This document shows, one piece after another, positions 27,528 through 38,147 of a stretch of DNA of 64,000 bases (the stretch's first letter is position 1; every line of letters starts with the position of its first letter). Where the stretch lies: NCBI RefSeq assembly GCF_011745145.1, contig NZ_CP050191.1, positions 4,909,433 through 4,973,432 on the forward strand, given 5' to 3'. The notes below the pieces were generated by a model. The model saw only the letters and a list, made by a program, of their open reading frames with translations. It made no database searches and had not been told where the DNA came from. This DNA comes from Mycobacterium sp. DL440. GTDB lineage: Bacteria; Actinomycetota; Actinomycetes; Mycobacteriales; Mycobacteriaceae. A program made the position numbers and the translations under genes.

Positions 27528-28598
27528 TCAACCGATCGTGCCAAGGATCGGTTGCGACTCGAGAATGCCCTCGTCGCTCGGCGCGCGGCCCTCCCCGAAC
27601 ACCCGGACCGCCTGCCGGTCGCGAAGCTCGAAGTGCGCCTGGCTCGGTGCGGCGTAGCCGTAGCGACGCTGCGCCTCGCGCGGCGTCGTGGTGACGGGGT
27701 CCTTCGGCGGCACGGACAGCAGGACCCGCGCGCCGATGGGCAGGGTCGCCGGAGAGAGCAGCTTCAGCAGGATCAACTCGAGCCGGGTACTCGTCGCGAT
27801 CACCCTGAACCCGACCCGCAGCGGCAGCACGGCCAGCGCGTCGAGAACCCGGGATGTGCTGAGCCCGGCCATCTCCCGCATCCAGCGCGGCATCGTCGCC
27901 AATGTGCCGCGACGCAGGAACGCGGTGATGACCGTGGTGCCCGGACGCAGCAGCAGTGGCATCCTGGGCAACATCACCTCGGCACCCAGCAGGTGATGCA
28001 TCGCCTGCCGGGCGATGTCCGAGCCGATCAGCTGGGGCCGCATCTGCTCGAAGTACTCCCGGATGCCCTCGCGGGTCAGGGGGACGTCGGAGGGATCGCA
28101 GGTCTGAAGTTCGGCGGCGATCGCGCATTCTCGCCAGTACTGCAACTCCTCTTCGGGCGACAGCGGCCCTGGGCCGTACTTCTCGTAGGCCACCAGGATG
28201 GAATGCCACGCGGTCAGGTGGATCCACAACTGTGAATCAGGATGGTTGGCGTCGTAGGTCTTCCCGGTGACCGGGTCGGTGCCGATGGCCTTGGAGTGAA
28301 TCTTGACCAGAACATCGGCGGCCTTCGTGGTCGAGCGACTGTCGTCGAACGCCACCATCGCGAAGTAGCGCAGCGTCCGGTCGTACCGGGTGCGCGGCCG
28401 CGAATAGATCTCGTGGGTCTTGTCGACCGCCGCGACGAGCGCGGGGTCGAGTTCTTCGATGACGACGGCACGCTGGAATCCGATCGACAGCGAGGTGGGA
28501 TAACTCCACACCTTCCACGTCACCGAACCGGGGCCGAAGAACCCGTAGTCCTCCCCCGGTTCCGTCTCGGGCAACGTCAGCCATTCACGGATCGTCAT
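27528..28598 (-). CDS. DUF2236 (MpaB-like oxygenase) protein
   Basis: The 356-residue protein is of the DUF2236 family, related to the haem-dependent latex-clearing and MpaB oxygenases. Blocks visible include GPGSVTWKVWSYP (about 19-31), YDRTLRYFAMVAF with a basic residue, WIHLTAWHSILVAYEKYG (about 121-138; a candidate haem-ligand histidine) and a C-terminal helix bundle. The reaction is unknown, and it probably oxidises a hydrophobic substrate. GGGGAGATC precedes the ATG at 28598. It forms an operon with the downstream tetR and is preceded by a large inverted repeat. Confidence 0.82.
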   Translation of the reverse strand: MTIREWLTLPETEPGEDYGFFGPGSVTWKVWSYPTSLSIGFQRAVVIEELDPALVAAVDKTHEIYSRPRTRYDRTLRYFAMVAFDDSRSTTKAADVLVKIHSKAIGTDPVTGKTYDANHPDSQLWIHLTAWHSILVAYEKYGPGPLSPEEELQYWRECAIAAELQTCDPSDVPLTREGIREYFEQMRPQLIGSDIARQAMHHLLGAEVMLPRMPLLLRPGTTVITAFLRRGTLATMPRWMREMAGLSTSRVLDALAVLPLRVGFRVIATSTRLELILLKLLSPATLPIGARVLLSVPPKDPVTTTPREAQRRYGYAAPSQAHFELRDRQAVRVFGEGRAPSDEGILESQPILGTIG

Positions 28599-28603
28599 GA
28601 TCT

Positions 28604-28654
28604 CCCCATTTCCTACACGATGTAGAAAAAAGCTACGTCGTGTAGGAAATGGGG
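28604..28654 (-). promoter_or_regulatory. Large inverted-repeat operator of the DUF2236-tetR operon
   Basis: Two 22-bp arms (28604-28625 and 28633-28654) are reverse complements with a single mismatch and a 7-base A-rich spacer. Each arm itself holds a small palindrome: CTACACGATGTAG on the left, CTACGTCGTGTAG on the right. Two TetR dimers could bind side by side. The left arm lies 6 bases before the ATG, overlapping the RBS region, so binding would block initiation and the mRNA could also fold over the start. Confidence 0.75.
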
Positions 28655-28736
28655 TCAAGACCCTGCGCTCGGATTTTCGGCGGAAACCGCACGGTACCCT
28701 CGTCACGATGTCCCACGAGGCTTGGAGCTGCGCTAG

Positions 28737-29501
28737 ATGGTGTTCGACGCCGTAGGTAACCCCCAGACGATTCTGCTGCTCGGCGGCACTTCAGAGATCG
28801 GGCTCGCGATCTGTGAGCGCTATTTGCGCGACGGCTCCGCCCGCATCGTGCTGGCCGCCCTGCCCGGCGATCCGGGCCGTGACGACGCGGTGGCCCAGCT
28901 GCGCAAGGCGGGTGCCAGTTCAGTAGAGGTCATCGACTTCGATGCGGTCGACACAGCAACCCACCCCGACGTCATCGACAAGGCGTTCGCCGCTGGTGAC
29001 GTGGATGTCGCGATCGTCGCGTTCGGCCTGCTCGGCGATGCCGAAGAGCTGTGGCAGAACCAACGCAAAGCTGTACAGATCGCCGAAATCAATTACACCG
29101 CAGCGGTTTCGGTCGGTGTCCTGGTCGGCGAGAAAATGCGGGCGCAGGGCTACGGCCAGATCATCGCGATGAGCTCGGCCGCCGGCGAGCGGGTGCGCCG
29201 ATCCAACTTCGTCTACGGCTCCACCAAGGCCGGCCTCGACGGGTTCTACCTCGGCCTCGGCGAGGCGCTGCGCGAATACGGACCGCGGGTGCTGGTGATC
29301 CGGCCCGGGCAGGTCCGCACCCGGATGAGCGCCCACGTCAAGGAAGCCCCGCTGACCGTCGACAAGGAATACGTCGCCAACCTTGCCGTCACCGCGTCGG
29401 CCAAGGGCAAAGAACTGGTGTGGGCGCCGGGCGCGTTCCGCTACGTGATGATGGTTCTGCGGCACGTCCCGCGGTCCATCTTCCGCAAGCTTCCCATCTA
29501 A
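28737..29501 (+). CDS. dprE2: Decaprenylphosphoryl-2-keto-ribose reductase
   Basis: This SDR enzyme of 254 residues reduces the 2'-keto product of DprE1 to decaprenylphosphoryl-arabinose. The cofactor motif is [13 protein letters not shown] (about 11-23), and catalysis uses the YGSTK motif ([12 protein letters not shown], about 159-170) with the serine in MSSAAGE. The stop TAA shares one base with the aftA ATG. It is separated from dprE1 by four genes, so it needs its own promoter, probably in 28655-28736. Confidence 0.95.
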   Translation: MVFDAVGNPQTILLLGGTSEIGLAICERYLRDGSARIVLAALPGDPGRDDAVAQLRKAGASSVEVIDFDAVDTATHPDVIDKAFAAGDVDVAIVAFGLLGDAEELWQNQRKAVQIAEINYTAAVSVGVLVGEKMRAQGYGQIIAMSSAAGERVRRSNFVYGSTKAGLDGFYLGLGEALREYGPRVLVIRPGQVRTRMSAHVKEAPLTVDKEYVANLAVTASAKGKELVWAPGAFRYVMMVLRHVPRSIFRKLPI

Positions 29502-31399
29502 TGCCGGCCGGACCCCACACGCCGACGGGCGTGGCCGGTCCGGCCAGGGTGGCCGGACACATGGTGATCGCCCTGATGCTCGCCTCGGCGGTGGCCGGGG
29601 TGTCGATCGCGGCGATCGCCCAGGTCCAGTGGCCGGCCTACAACACGTCCAACCAACTGCATGCGCTCACCACGGTGGGCCAGGTCGGCGCGCTGGCCGG
29701 AATCTTCGCGGCGGGCCTGATCTGGCGGCGCGGGCGGCGCACCCTGGCCCGGCTGGCCGGCCTGATCTTCCTGTCGGCCTTCTCGGTGGTCACCCTGGCG
29801 ATGCCACTGGGCGCCACCAAGCTCTACCTGTTCGGGGTTTCGGTCGACCAGCAGTTCCGCACCGAATACCTGACCCGGCTGGCCGATGCCCCAGGTCTGC
29901 ACGACATGACCTACTTCGGGCTGCCGCCCTACTATCCGGCCGGTTGGTTCTGGATGGGCGGGCGTATCGCCGCGGCCACCGGCACCCCGGCCTGGGAGAT
30001 GTTCAAGCCCTGGTCGATCGTCTCGATCACCATCGCCGTGGCACTCGCTTTCGTGTTGTGGGCAACCATGATTCGCTTCGAATACGCGCTGATCGTGACC
30101 ACCGCGAGCACCGCCGCCGTGCTGGCCTACTCCTCCACCGAGCCCTACGCCGCGATCATCACCGTGCTGTTGCCGCCGGTGTTCGTACTGGCCTGGTCAG
30201 GGCTGCGAGGTAAGACCCGCAACGGGGGTTGGGCCGCCGTCATCGGCGTCGGGATCTTCCTCGGCTTCGCCGCCCTCTTCTACACCCTGCTGCTGGCCTA
30301 CTGCGCGTTCACGCTGGCCTTGATGGCGTTGGTGCTGGCGATCGCCCGGCGCCGGATCGACCCCCTGCTGCGTCTACTGGTCATCGCCCTGATCTCCGGG
30401 GCGATCGCCCTGATCACCTGGGGCCCGTACCTGCTGGCCGCGCTGCGCGGAACACCCGCCGAGAAGGGCACCGCCCAGCACTATCTGCCCGACGCCGGCG
30501 CCCAGCTGACCTTCCCGATGCTGAGCTTCACGCTGCTCGGCGCGCTGTGCATGCTCGGCACACTGTGGCTGGTGGTCCGCGCCCGATCCTCGACGCGGGC
30601 CGGGGCGCTGGCCATCGCGGTGCTCGCCGTCTACGCCTGGTCGCTGCTGTCGATGCTGACCACGCTGGCCGGCACCACCCTGCTGTCCTTCCGGTTGCAG
30701 CCCGCACTGACCGTGCTGCTCACCACCGCGGGCGCGTTCGGGTTCATCGAGGCGACGCAGGCCATCGCACGGCGCTACCAGCCGGAGACCGCGCAGCGCG
30801 TCACCATCGCGGCCGCCGCCGTCGGCGTGATCGGCGCCGTCACCTTCAGCCAGGACATTCCCGACGTGCTCCGCCCCGACATCAACGTGGCCTACACCGA
30901 CACCGACGGAACCGGGCAGCGGGCAGACCGCCGGGCGCCCGGGGCCGAGCGCTACTACCGCGAGATCGACGCCAAGATCGCCGAGGTCACCGGAGTGCCG
31001 CGCAACCAGACCGTGGTGCTGACCGCCGACTACAGCTTCCTGTCGTACTACCCCTACTACGGGTTCCAGGGCCTGACCTCGCACTACGCGAACCCGCTGG
31101 CCGAATTCGACAAGCGCGCCAAGGCCATCGAGGGCTGGGCCACGCTCAGCGAGGCCGACCAGTTCGTGAAGGCGCTCGACGAGATGCCATGGAAGGCGCC
31201 GACCGTGTTCCTGATGCGCCACGGCGCGAACGACACCTACACGCTGCGCCTGGCCTCCGACGTCTACCCCAACCAGCCCAACGTGCGCCGCTATCACGTG
31301 GCGCTCGACGCGGCACTGTTCAAAGATCCACGTTTCGAGGTGACCGACATCGGCCCGTTCGTTCTGGCGATCAGAAAGCCAACTCCCGATGGCCATTAG
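29501..31399 (+). CDS. aftA: Arabinofuranosyltransferase AftA
   Basis: This membrane GT-C protein of 632 residues (GT85, Rv3792) attaches the first arabinofuranose to galactan from decaprenylphosphoryl-arabinose. The N-terminal two-thirds (about 20-440) hold roughly 11 helices, followed by an extracytoplasmic C-terminal domain with [20 protein letters not shown]. The loop after helix 2 ([18 protein letters not shown]) carries the acidic residue expected of the donor site. The start at 29501 overlaps the dprE2 stop (TAATG); the 3' end overlaps embC by 11 bases. Confidence 0.93.
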   Translation: MPAGPHTPTGVAGPARVAGHMVIALMLASAVAGVSIAAIAQVQWPAYNTSNQLHALTTVGQVGALAGIFAAGLIWRRGRRTLARLAGLIFLSAFSVVTLAMPLGATKLYLFGVSVDQQFRTEYLTRLADAPGLHDMTYFGLPPYYPAGWFWMGGRIAAATGTPAWEMFKPWSIVSITIAVALAFVLWATMIRFEYALIVTTASTAAVLAYSSTEPYAAIITVLLPPVFVLAWSGLRGKTRNGGWAAVIGVGIFLGFAALFYTLLLAYCAFTLALMALVLAIARRRIDPLLRLLVIALISGAIALITWGPYLLAALRGTPAEKGTAQHYLPDAGAQLTFPMLSFTLLGALCMLGTLWLVVRARSSTRAGALAIAVLAVYAWSLLSMLTTLAGTTLLSFRLQPALTVLLTTAGAFGFIEATQAIARRYQPETAQRVTIAAAAVGVIGAVTFSQDIPDVLRPDINVAYTDTDGTGQRADRRAPGAERYYREIDAKIAEVTGVPRNQTVVLTADYSFLSYYPYYGFQGLTSHYANPLAEFDKRAKAIEGWATLSEADQFVKALDEMPWKAPTVFLMRHGANDTYTLRLASDVYPNQPNVRRYHVALDAALFKDPRFEVTDIGPFVLAIRKPTPDGH

Positions 31400-34300
31400 T
31401 TCCGGCGCTCCCACGCCGATAGCATCAGAGCCCGTGACGGGACCGCGGGGAACCGCCGGCAGCAACCACCGGACGGTGCGGCTCATCGCGATCGTCGCCG
31501 GTTTGCTCGGCGTATTGATGGCGGTCGCAACTCCGCTGCTTCCGGTCAAGCAGACCACTGCCCACCTGAACTGGCCGCAGAACGGCACGTGGCAGAGCAT
31601 CAACGCTCCGCTGATCGGTTACGTCGCCACCGACCTGACCATCACCGTGCCCTGCCAGGCCGCCGCCGGGCTGGCCGGGCCCGAGAATCGGGGCAAGACG
31701 GTCCTGCTGTCGACCGTGCCCAAGCAGGCACCCAAGGCCATCGACCGCGGCCTGCTGATCGAGCGGGTCAACAACGACCTGCTGGTCATCGTGCGCAACA
31801 CCCCGGTGATCAGCGCACCACTGGCTGCGGTACTCAGCCCGGCATGCCAATCCCTGACGTTCACTGCGCACGCCGACAAGGTGACCGGTGAATTCGTCGG
31901 GCTCACCCAGGCCGACGCCAGCGACACCGCCGACCACCCCACCGCACCGTTGCGCGGTGAGCGCGGCGGCTACGACTTCCGCCCGCAGATCGTCGGCGTC
32001 TTCACCGACCTGTCGGGGCCCGCACCCGAGGGCCTGAAGTTCTCGGCCACCATCGACTCGCGCTACAGCAGCGCCCCGACGCTGCTCAAGATGCTGGCGA
32101 TGATCATCGGGGTGGCGATGACCATCCTCGCGCTGGGTGCCCTGCACCGTCTCGACACCGCCGACGGCGTCCGGCACCGGCGCTTCCTCCCGCCCCGCTG
32201 GTGGTCGATGACACCGTTGGACGGGCTGGTCACCGCGGTCCTGGTGTGGTGGCACTTCGTCGGGGCCAACACCTCCGACGACGGCTACATATTGACCATG
32301 GCCCGGGTGTCCGAACACGCCGGCTACATGGCCAACTACTACCGCTGGTTCGGCACCCCCGAAGCGCCATTCGGCTGGTATTACGACCTGCTCGCGCTGT
32401 GGGCCCACGTCTCCACCAACAGTGTCTGGATGCGGCTGCCAACGCTCGTGATGGCGCTCGCCTGCTGGTGGGTGATCAGCCGCGAGGTGCTGCCGCGACT
32501 CGGCCGTGCCGTCAAGACCAACCGTGCGGCCGCCTGGACCGCGGCAGGTATGTTCCTGGCGTTCTGGCTGCCGCTCAACAACGGCCTGCGCCCCGAACCG
32601 ATCATCGCCCTCGGCATCCTACTGACCTGGTGTTCGGTGGAACGCGGGGTGGCCACCAACCGCATGCTGCCGGTGGCCGTCGCGATCATCATCGGCGCGC
32701 TCACCCTGTTTTCCGGGCCCACCGGTATCGCCGCCGTCGGCGCCCTGCTGGTCGCCGTGGGACCGCTGAAAACCATTGTGGCCCGGCATACCTCACGCTT
32801 CGGGCACCTCCCGCTGCTGGCCCCGATCCTGGCCGCCTGCACGGTGACGATCATCCTGATCTTCCGCGACCAGACCCTGGCCGGCGAGATCCAGGCCAGC
32901 ACCTTCAAATCCGCCGTCGGCCCCAGCCTGGCCTGGTTCGACGAGCACATCCGCTACTCGCGGTTGTTCACCTCGAGCCCCGACGGCTCGGTGGCGCGAC
33001 GCTTCGCGGTGCTGACCCTGCTGGTGGCGCTCGCGGTGGCAGTGGCGATGACCCTGCGCAAGGGTCGCATCCCGGGCACCGCCGCCGGTCCGAGCCGGCG
33101 CATCGTCGGCATCACGATCATCTCGTTCCTGGCGATGATGTTCACCCCGACCAAGTGGACCCATCACTTCGGCGTGTTCGCCGGGCTGGCCGGATCCCTC
33201 GGCGCGCTGGCAGCCGTCGCAGTGACGGCCGCGGCAATGAAATCCCGGCGCAACCGGTCGATGTTCGCCGCCCTCGTCCTGTTCGTGGTGGCGCTGTCGT
33301 TCGCGACGGTCAACGGCTGGTGGTACGTCGCCAACTTCGGGGTCCCCTGGTCGAACTCGTTCCCCGAGTGGAAGTTCGGGTTCACCACGATCCTGCTCGG
33401 GTTGTCGGTGCTGGCCCTGCTGGGCGCGGCCTGGTTCCACTTCAGCGGTCACGACAAGTCCCCGGACGTCCCGCAGCGCCGTTGGCAGCGGATCGTGCAA
33501 TCACCGCTGGCCATCGCCGCGTGGGTGCTGGTGATGTTCGAGGTGGTCTCGCTGACCCTGGGGATGATCAACCAGTACCCGGCCTGGTCGGTCGGGCGCT
33601 CCAATCTGGAAGCCCTCGCCGGGAAGTCCTGCGGGCTGGCCAGCGACGTGATGGTCGAGGAGAACACGAACGCCGGCCTGCTGGCACCGATCAGCGAGCC
33701 GCCCGGACAGGCCCTCGGTGCGGTCACCGCGCAGGGATTCGGCCCCAACGGCATCCCCTCGGACGTCTCGGCCGACCCGGTGATGGAACAGCCCGGCGCA
33801 GGCAATTTCGCCGACACCGACTCGGGCACCGTGACCGGCAGCGAAGTGGGCACCGAAGGCGGCACCACCGCCGCCGCCGGGGTCAACGGATCCCGGGCTC
33901 GGCTGCCCTACGGCCTCGACCCCGCCACCACTCCGGTACTCGGCAGCTGGCGGGCCGGCACCCAGCAGCCCTCGGTCATGCGCTCGGCCTGGTACCGGCT
34001 GCCCGACCGCGACAAGGCCGGCCCCCTGCTGGTCGTCTCGGCCGCGGGCCGCTTCGATCCAGGCGAGGTTGTGGTGCAGTGGGCCACCGACGCACAGGCC
34101 GCCGAGAACAAGCCCGGCGGCGGTGTCGGGTTCGCCGACGTGGGCGCCGCCCCGGCCTGGCGCAACCTTCGCGCCCCGCTGGCGGCCATCCCGCGCGAGG
34201 CCACCCAGATCCGGTTGGTCGCCTCAGACGACGACCTGGCGCCCCAGCACTGGATCGCGGTGACCCCGCCGCGCATCCCGCAGCTGCGCAGCCTGCAGGA

Positions 34301-34667
34301 CGTGGTCGGCTCGCAGGACCCGGTCCTGCTGGACTGGCTGGTGGGCCTGGCCTTCCCGTGCCAACGGCCGTTCGGCCATCAGTACGGCGTCACCGAGGTG
34401 CCCAAGTGGCGGATCCTGCCGGACCGCTTCGGCGCCGAGGCCAACTCGCCGGTGATGGACTACCTGGGCGGCGGCCCGCTGGGCATCGCCGAACTACTGC
34501 TGCGGCCGTCGAGCGTGCCGACGTACCTGAAGGACGACTGGTTCCGGGACTGGGGCTCGCTGCAACGGCTCACACCCTGGTACCCGGACGCCACGACGGC
34601 CCGCCTGGACCTGGGCACCGCCATCCGCAGCGGGCTCTGGAGCCCGGCGCCGCTGCGGCACAGTTAG
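31389..34667 (+). CDS. embC: Arabinosyltransferase EmbC
   Basis: This GT53 membrane arabinosyltransferase of 1092 residues makes the arabinan of lipoarabinomannan in mycobacteria. An N-terminal helix is followed by a periplasmic jelly-roll domain (about 50-210), a multi-helix core with the catalytic acidic motif in [14 protein letters not shown], and a C-terminal carbohydrate-binding domain (about 740-1092) that ends near [18 protein letters not shown]. Overlap with aftA suggests coupled translation. A 213-base gap separates it from embA. Confidence 0.94.
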   Translation: MAISSGAPTPIASEPVTGPRGTAGSNHRTVRLIAIVAGLLGVLMAVATPLLPVKQTTAHLNWPQNGTWQSINAPLIGYVATDLTITVPCQAAAGLAGPENRGKTVLLSTVPKQAPKAIDRGLLIERVNNDLLVIVRNTPVISAPLAAVLSPACQSLTFTAHADKVTGEFVGLTQADASDTADHPTAPLRGERGGYDFRPQIVGVFTDLSGPAPEGLKFSATIDSRYSSAPTLLKMLAMIIGVAMTILALGALHRLDTADGVRHRRFLPPRWWSMTPLDGLVTAVLVWWHFVGANTSDDGYILTMARVSEHAGYMANYYRWFGTPEAPFGWYYDLLALWAHVSTNSVWMRLPTLVMALACWWVISREVLPRLGRAVKTNRAAAWTAAGMFLAFWLPLNNGLRPEPIIALGILLTWCSVERGVATNRMLPVAVAIIIGALTLFSGPTGIAAVGALLVAVGPLKTIVARHTSRFGHLPLLAPILAACTVTIILIFRDQTLAGEIQASTFKSAVGPSLAWFDEHIRYSRLFTSSPDGSVARRFAVLTLLVALAVAVAMTLRKGRIPGTAAGPSRRIVGITIISFLAMMFTPTKWTHHFGVFAGLAGSLGALAAVAVTAAAMKSRRNRSMFAALVLFVVALSFATVNGWWYVANFGVPWSNSFPEWKFGFTTILLGLSVLALLGAAWFHFSGHDKSPDVPQRRWQRIVQSPLAIAAWVLVMFEVVSLTLGMINQYPAWSVGRSNLEALAGKSCGLASDVMVEENTNAGLLAPISEPPGQALGAVTAQGFGPNGIPSDVSADPVMEQPGAGNFADTDSGTVTGSEVGTEGGTTAAAGVNGSRARLPYGLDPATTPVLGSWRAGTQQPSVMRSAWYRLPDRDKAGPLLVVSAAGRFDPGEVVVQWATDAQAAENKPGGGVGFADVGAAPAWRNLRAPLAAIPREATQIRLVASDDDLAPQHWIAVTPPRIPQLRSLQDVVGSQDPVLLDWLVGLAFPCQRPFGHQYGVTEVPKWRILPDRFGAEANSPVMDYLGGGPLGIAELLLRPSSVPTYLKDDWFRDWGSLQRLTPWYPDATTARLDLGTAIRSGLWSPAPLRHS

Positions 34668-34880
34668 AACTTCGCGTTAAGCGCCAGGTCGGTCGTCTGC
34701 GGTGTCGAGCACTACGCCGCGGACAGCAGTCACATACTGACCGCGATCCGCGGCACAAGCACCTACGAGGCCCCCTGGGACCTCTCAGTGAGCGCCGCTT
34801 GATGAGAAGTTCACACACACTCTCGCCAAAAGGGCGACGGTGGCCGGGGCTCACATGCGGGTCGCATAACATCGAGCCTC
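34668..34880 (+). promoter_or_regulatory. embC-embA intergenic region
   Basis: These 213 bases hold no coding frame of note. The distance suggests a promoter for embAB, and the embA leader ends at its GTG at 34881. CATAAC (34865-34870) is a possible -10, but no convincing -35 was recognised. EmbR-type regulation is known for this interval in M. tuberculosis; no site can be assigned by eye. Confidence 0.45.
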
Positions 34881-37800
34881 GTGCCTTCCGATGAGCCAAC
34901 CGACCGTGTTGTGGGCATCGCACGCCTGATCGCCATCATCGCGGGCATCGCGGGTGTGGTGCTGTGCGCGCTGGTGCCGCTACTGCCCGTCAAACAGACC
35001 ACCGCGACCATCCTGTGGCCGCAGGGCACCGACGCCGGAGGCAACGTCACTGCGGTGACGGCCCCGCTGGTGTCGGGCGCCCCACAGTCCCTCGATGTAT
35101 CCATTCCCTGCTCGGCGATGGCGTCACTGCCTGCCGAGGGCGGCCTGGTGTTTTCCACCATCCCGTCCGGCGGCATCGACGCCAGCCGCAACGGCCTGTT
35201 TGTCCGGGCCAATGCCGAAACCGTGGTGGTGGCGTTCCGCGACTCGGTGGCCGCCGTCGCCCCCCGCGCGGCGATCGACGCGGGCGGCTGCAGTGCCCTG
35301 CACCTGTGGGCCAACCTCGGCGGAGTCGGCGCGGACTTCGTCGGCATCCCCGGCGCCACCGGCACCGCGGCCGTCGAGAAGAAGCCCCAGGTCGCCGGTC
35401 TGTTCACCGATCTGAAGATGGCGCCGCAGCCCGGGCTGAGCGCCCGCGTCGACATCGACACCCGGTTCATCACCTCCCCGACCCCGCTGAAACTGCTGGT
35501 GATGGCGCTCGGCGTGCTGTGCGTAGTGGCGTCGATCGTGGCGCTGGCCGTGCTTGACCGCCGCGGAGGCCATCGGGTCGGCCGTGGCTGGCGTCGCTTC
35601 GTGAAGGTTCCGCTCGCCACCTGGATCGCCGACATCGGCGTGATCGGCGGCCTGCTGGTGTGGCACGTCATCGGCGCCATCTCCTCCGACGACGGCTACA
35701 ACCTGACCATCGCGCGGGTCTCCTCCGACGCCGGGTACACCACCAACTACTTCCGCTACTTCGGCACCACCGAGGCCCCGTTCGACTGGTACCAGTCGGT
35801 GCTGGGCCACTTCGCGGCGATCAGCACGGCCGGCGTGTGGATGCGCCTGCCCGCCACCCTGGCCGGCATCGGCACCTGGTTGCTGCTGAGCCGGTGGGTG
35901 CTCCCCCGGCTGGGACGGCGCGTCGCGCTCAACCGGGTCACCATGTGGACCGCGGGTGCGGTGTTCCTGGCCGCCTGGTTCCCGTTCAACAACGGCCTGC
36001 GTCCCGAACCGCTGATCGCCTTCGGGGTGCTCGCGGTGTGGGCACTCGTCGAGACCACCATCGCGACACACCGCCTATGGCCGACCTGCCTGGCGATCAT
36101 CGTGGCGGCGTTCAGCGTGACCCTGGCCCCGCAGGGCCTCATCGCACTGGCCCCGCTGCTGGTGGGCGCACGCACCGTCGTCAGGATCATCAAGGCCCGG
36201 CAGATCGCCCGGCCCGCACTGGCCGCACTCGCCGGCTCGGCGGCACTGATCCTCGTCGTGGTGTTCCGCGACCAGACCCTGGCCAGCGTCGCCGAATCGG
36301 CCCGGATCAAGTACACCGTCGGGCCGACCATCTCGTGGTACCAGGAATTCCTGCGGTACTACTTCCTGACCGTCGAAGATTCCGTCGACAGCTCCTTGAC
36401 CCGGCGATTCGCGGTCCTGACGATGATGCTGTGCCTGTTCGGGATGATCGCGGTCCTGCTGCGCAAGGGCCGGGTCCCCGGGCTGGCCGGCGGCCCGGTC
36501 TGGCGACTGATCGGCACCACCGCCGTCGGCCTGCTGCTGCTGCACTTCACCCCGACCAAGTGGGCGGTGCAGTTCGGTGCCTTCGCCGGGTTGGCAGCCG
36601 CGCTCGGGGCCGTGACGGCGTTCGCCTTCGCCCTGGTGGGCCTGCACAGCCGACGTAACCTCGCCCTCTACGTCACCGCGCTGCTGTTCGTGCTCGCCTG
36701 GGCCACCTCCGGCACCAACGGCTGGTTCTACGTCGGCAACTACGGCGTGCCCTGGTTCGACCGCCAACCGGTGATCGCCGGGTTCCCGGTGACCACCATC
36801 TTCCTGGCACTGGCCATCGTCACCGCCGTGCTGGCCGGCTGGCTGCACTTCCGGATCGACTACGCCGGGCACACCGAGGTGGCCGACACCCGGCGCAACC
36901 GGGCACTGGCGTCGACCCCGCTGCTCGTGGTCGCCACCATCATGGTGGTGCTCGAAGTCGGCTCGATGGCCAAGGGCTTCGTCCAGCGCTACCCCGGCTA
37001 CACCACGGCGGCGGCCAACTTCTCAGCGCTGACCTCGGGGCTGTCGTCCGACAGCTGTGCCATGGCCGACGACGTACTCGTCGAGTCCGACATCAACGCG
37101 GGCACGCTGCAACCGGTGGAAGGCCAGACCTACGGCGAGTACGGGCCGCTGGGCGGCGAGAACCCGGTCGGGTTCACCCCCAACGGAATCAGCGACACTC
37201 TGGAACCGCCGAAACCCGTCGTCGCCAACCCCGGCACGGTGAACTCCGACGGCTCACCCAACAAGCCCAACGTCGGCATCGCCTACGCCGCAGGCACCGG
37301 CGGTGGCTACGGGCCCGTCGGCGTCAACGGCTCCCGGGTGTACCTGCCGTTCGGCCTGGACCCGGCCCGCACTCCGGTGATGGGCAGCTACAAAGAGAAC
37401 ACCGTCGCTGCCAAGGCCACCTCGGCCTGGTACCAGCTGCCGCCCCGCACCGCGGATCGGCCACTCGTGACCGTCGCCGCCGCCGGCGCCATCTGGTACT
37501 ACGACGAGGAACACGAGTTCCACTACGGCCAGTCGCTGAAACTGCAGTGGGGCGTGCACCGTCCCGATGGCAGCTTCACCGCCCTGGGTGCCGTCCAGCC
37601 GATCGACGTGTTCGCCCAATACGCCTGGCGCAACCTGCGTTTCCCGCTCGCTTGGGCACCGCCGGAGGCCAACGTGGCCCGGATCGTCGCCGACGACCCC
37701 AACCTGTCCGAAGATCAGTGGTTCGGTTTCACCCCCCCGCGGGTGCCGACCCTGCAGACCGCAAGTGCGTTCCTCGGCGCGCAGACCCCGGTGCTGATGG

Positions 37801-38147
37801 ACATCGCGACCGCCGCGAATTTCCCGTGCCAGCGCCCGTTCTCCGAACATCTCGGTGTCGCCGAGTTGCCGGAGTACCGCATCCTTCCCAACGTCAAGCA
37901 AGTGGTGGTGTCGTCGAACATGTGGCAGTCCGCCCAAAAGGGTGGTCCCTTCCTCTTCATCCAGGCGCTGCTGCGCACGTCGACCATTCCGACGTATCTG
38001 CGTGACGACTGGTACCGGGACTGGGGCTCGATCGAGAAATACGACCCGGTGGTGCCCGCCGGCCAGGCGCCCGTCGCCGCGATCGATCAGGGAACCCAAC
38101 GAGTGTTCGGCTTCAGCCGGCCCGGCCCGATCCGGGCCCTGCCATGA
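34881..38147 (+). CDS. embA: Arabinosyltransferase EmbA
   Basis: This GT53 protein of 1088 residues pairs with EmbB to make the hexa-arabinosyl end of arabinogalactan. Domain order is as in EmbC, with the catalytic-loop equivalent [19 protein letters not shown] and the C-terminal lectin-like part. The start is a [19 protein letters not shown] is a short cytoplasmic tail before helix 1. The stop overlaps embB by 4 bases (ATGA). Confidence 0.94.
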   Translation: MPSDEPTDRVVGIARLIAIIAGIAGVVLCALVPLLPVKQTTATILWPQGTDAGGNVTAVTAPLVSGAPQSLDVSIPCSAMASLPAEGGLVFSTIPSGGIDASRNGLFVRANAETVVVAFRDSVAAVAPRAAIDAGGCSALHLWANLGGVGADFVGIPGATGTAAVEKKPQVAGLFTDLKMAPQPGLSARVDIDTRFITSPTPLKLLVMALGVLCVVASIVALAVLDRRGGHRVGRGWRRFVKVPLATWIADIGVIGGLLVWHVIGAISSDDGYNLTIARVSSDAGYTTNYFRYFGTTEAPFDWYQSVLGHFAAISTAGVWMRLPATLAGIGTWLLLSRWVLPRLGRRVALNRVTMWTAGAVFLAAWFPFNNGLRPEPLIAFGVLAVWALVETTIATHRLWPTCLAIIVAAFSVTLAPQGLIALAPLLVGARTVVRIIKARQIARPALAALAGSAALILVVVFRDQTLASVAESARIKYTVGPTISWYQEFLRYYFLTVEDSVDSSLTRRFAVLTMMLCLFGMIAVLLRKGRVPGLAGGPVWRLIGTTAVGLLLLHFTPTKWAVQFGAFAGLAAALGAVTAFAFALVGLHSRRNLALYVTALLFVLAWATSGTNGWFYVGNYGVPWFDRQPVIAGFPVTTIFLALAIVTAVLAGWLHFRIDYAGHTEVADTRRNRALASTPLLVVATIMVVLEVGSMAKGFVQRYPGYTTAAANFSALTSGLSSDSCAMADDVLVESDINAGTLQPVEGQTYGEYGPLGGENPVGFTPNGISDTLEPPKPVVANPGTVNSDGSPNKPNVGIAYAAGTGGGYGPVGVNGSRVYLPFGLDPARTPVMGSYKENTVAAKATSAWYQLPPRTADRPLVTVAAAGAIWYYDEEHEFHYGQSLKLQWGVHRPDGSFTALGAVQPIDVFAQYAWRNLRFPLAWAPPEANVARIVADDPNLSEDQWFGFTPPRVPTLQTASAFLGAQTPVLMDIATAANFPCQRPFSEHLGVAELPEYRILPNVKQVVVSSNMWQSAQKGGPFLFIQALLRTSTIPTYLRDDWYRDWGSIEKYDPVVPAGQAPVAAIDQGTQRVFGFSRPGPIRALP

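Noticed and set aside
32201..34894. Long alternative + strand frame (897 codons) over embC, and another (729 codons) over embB
   Set aside because: Low-complexity Arg/Pro/Gly composition typical of a wrong frame in high-GC DNA. The Emb frames carry all family motifs.
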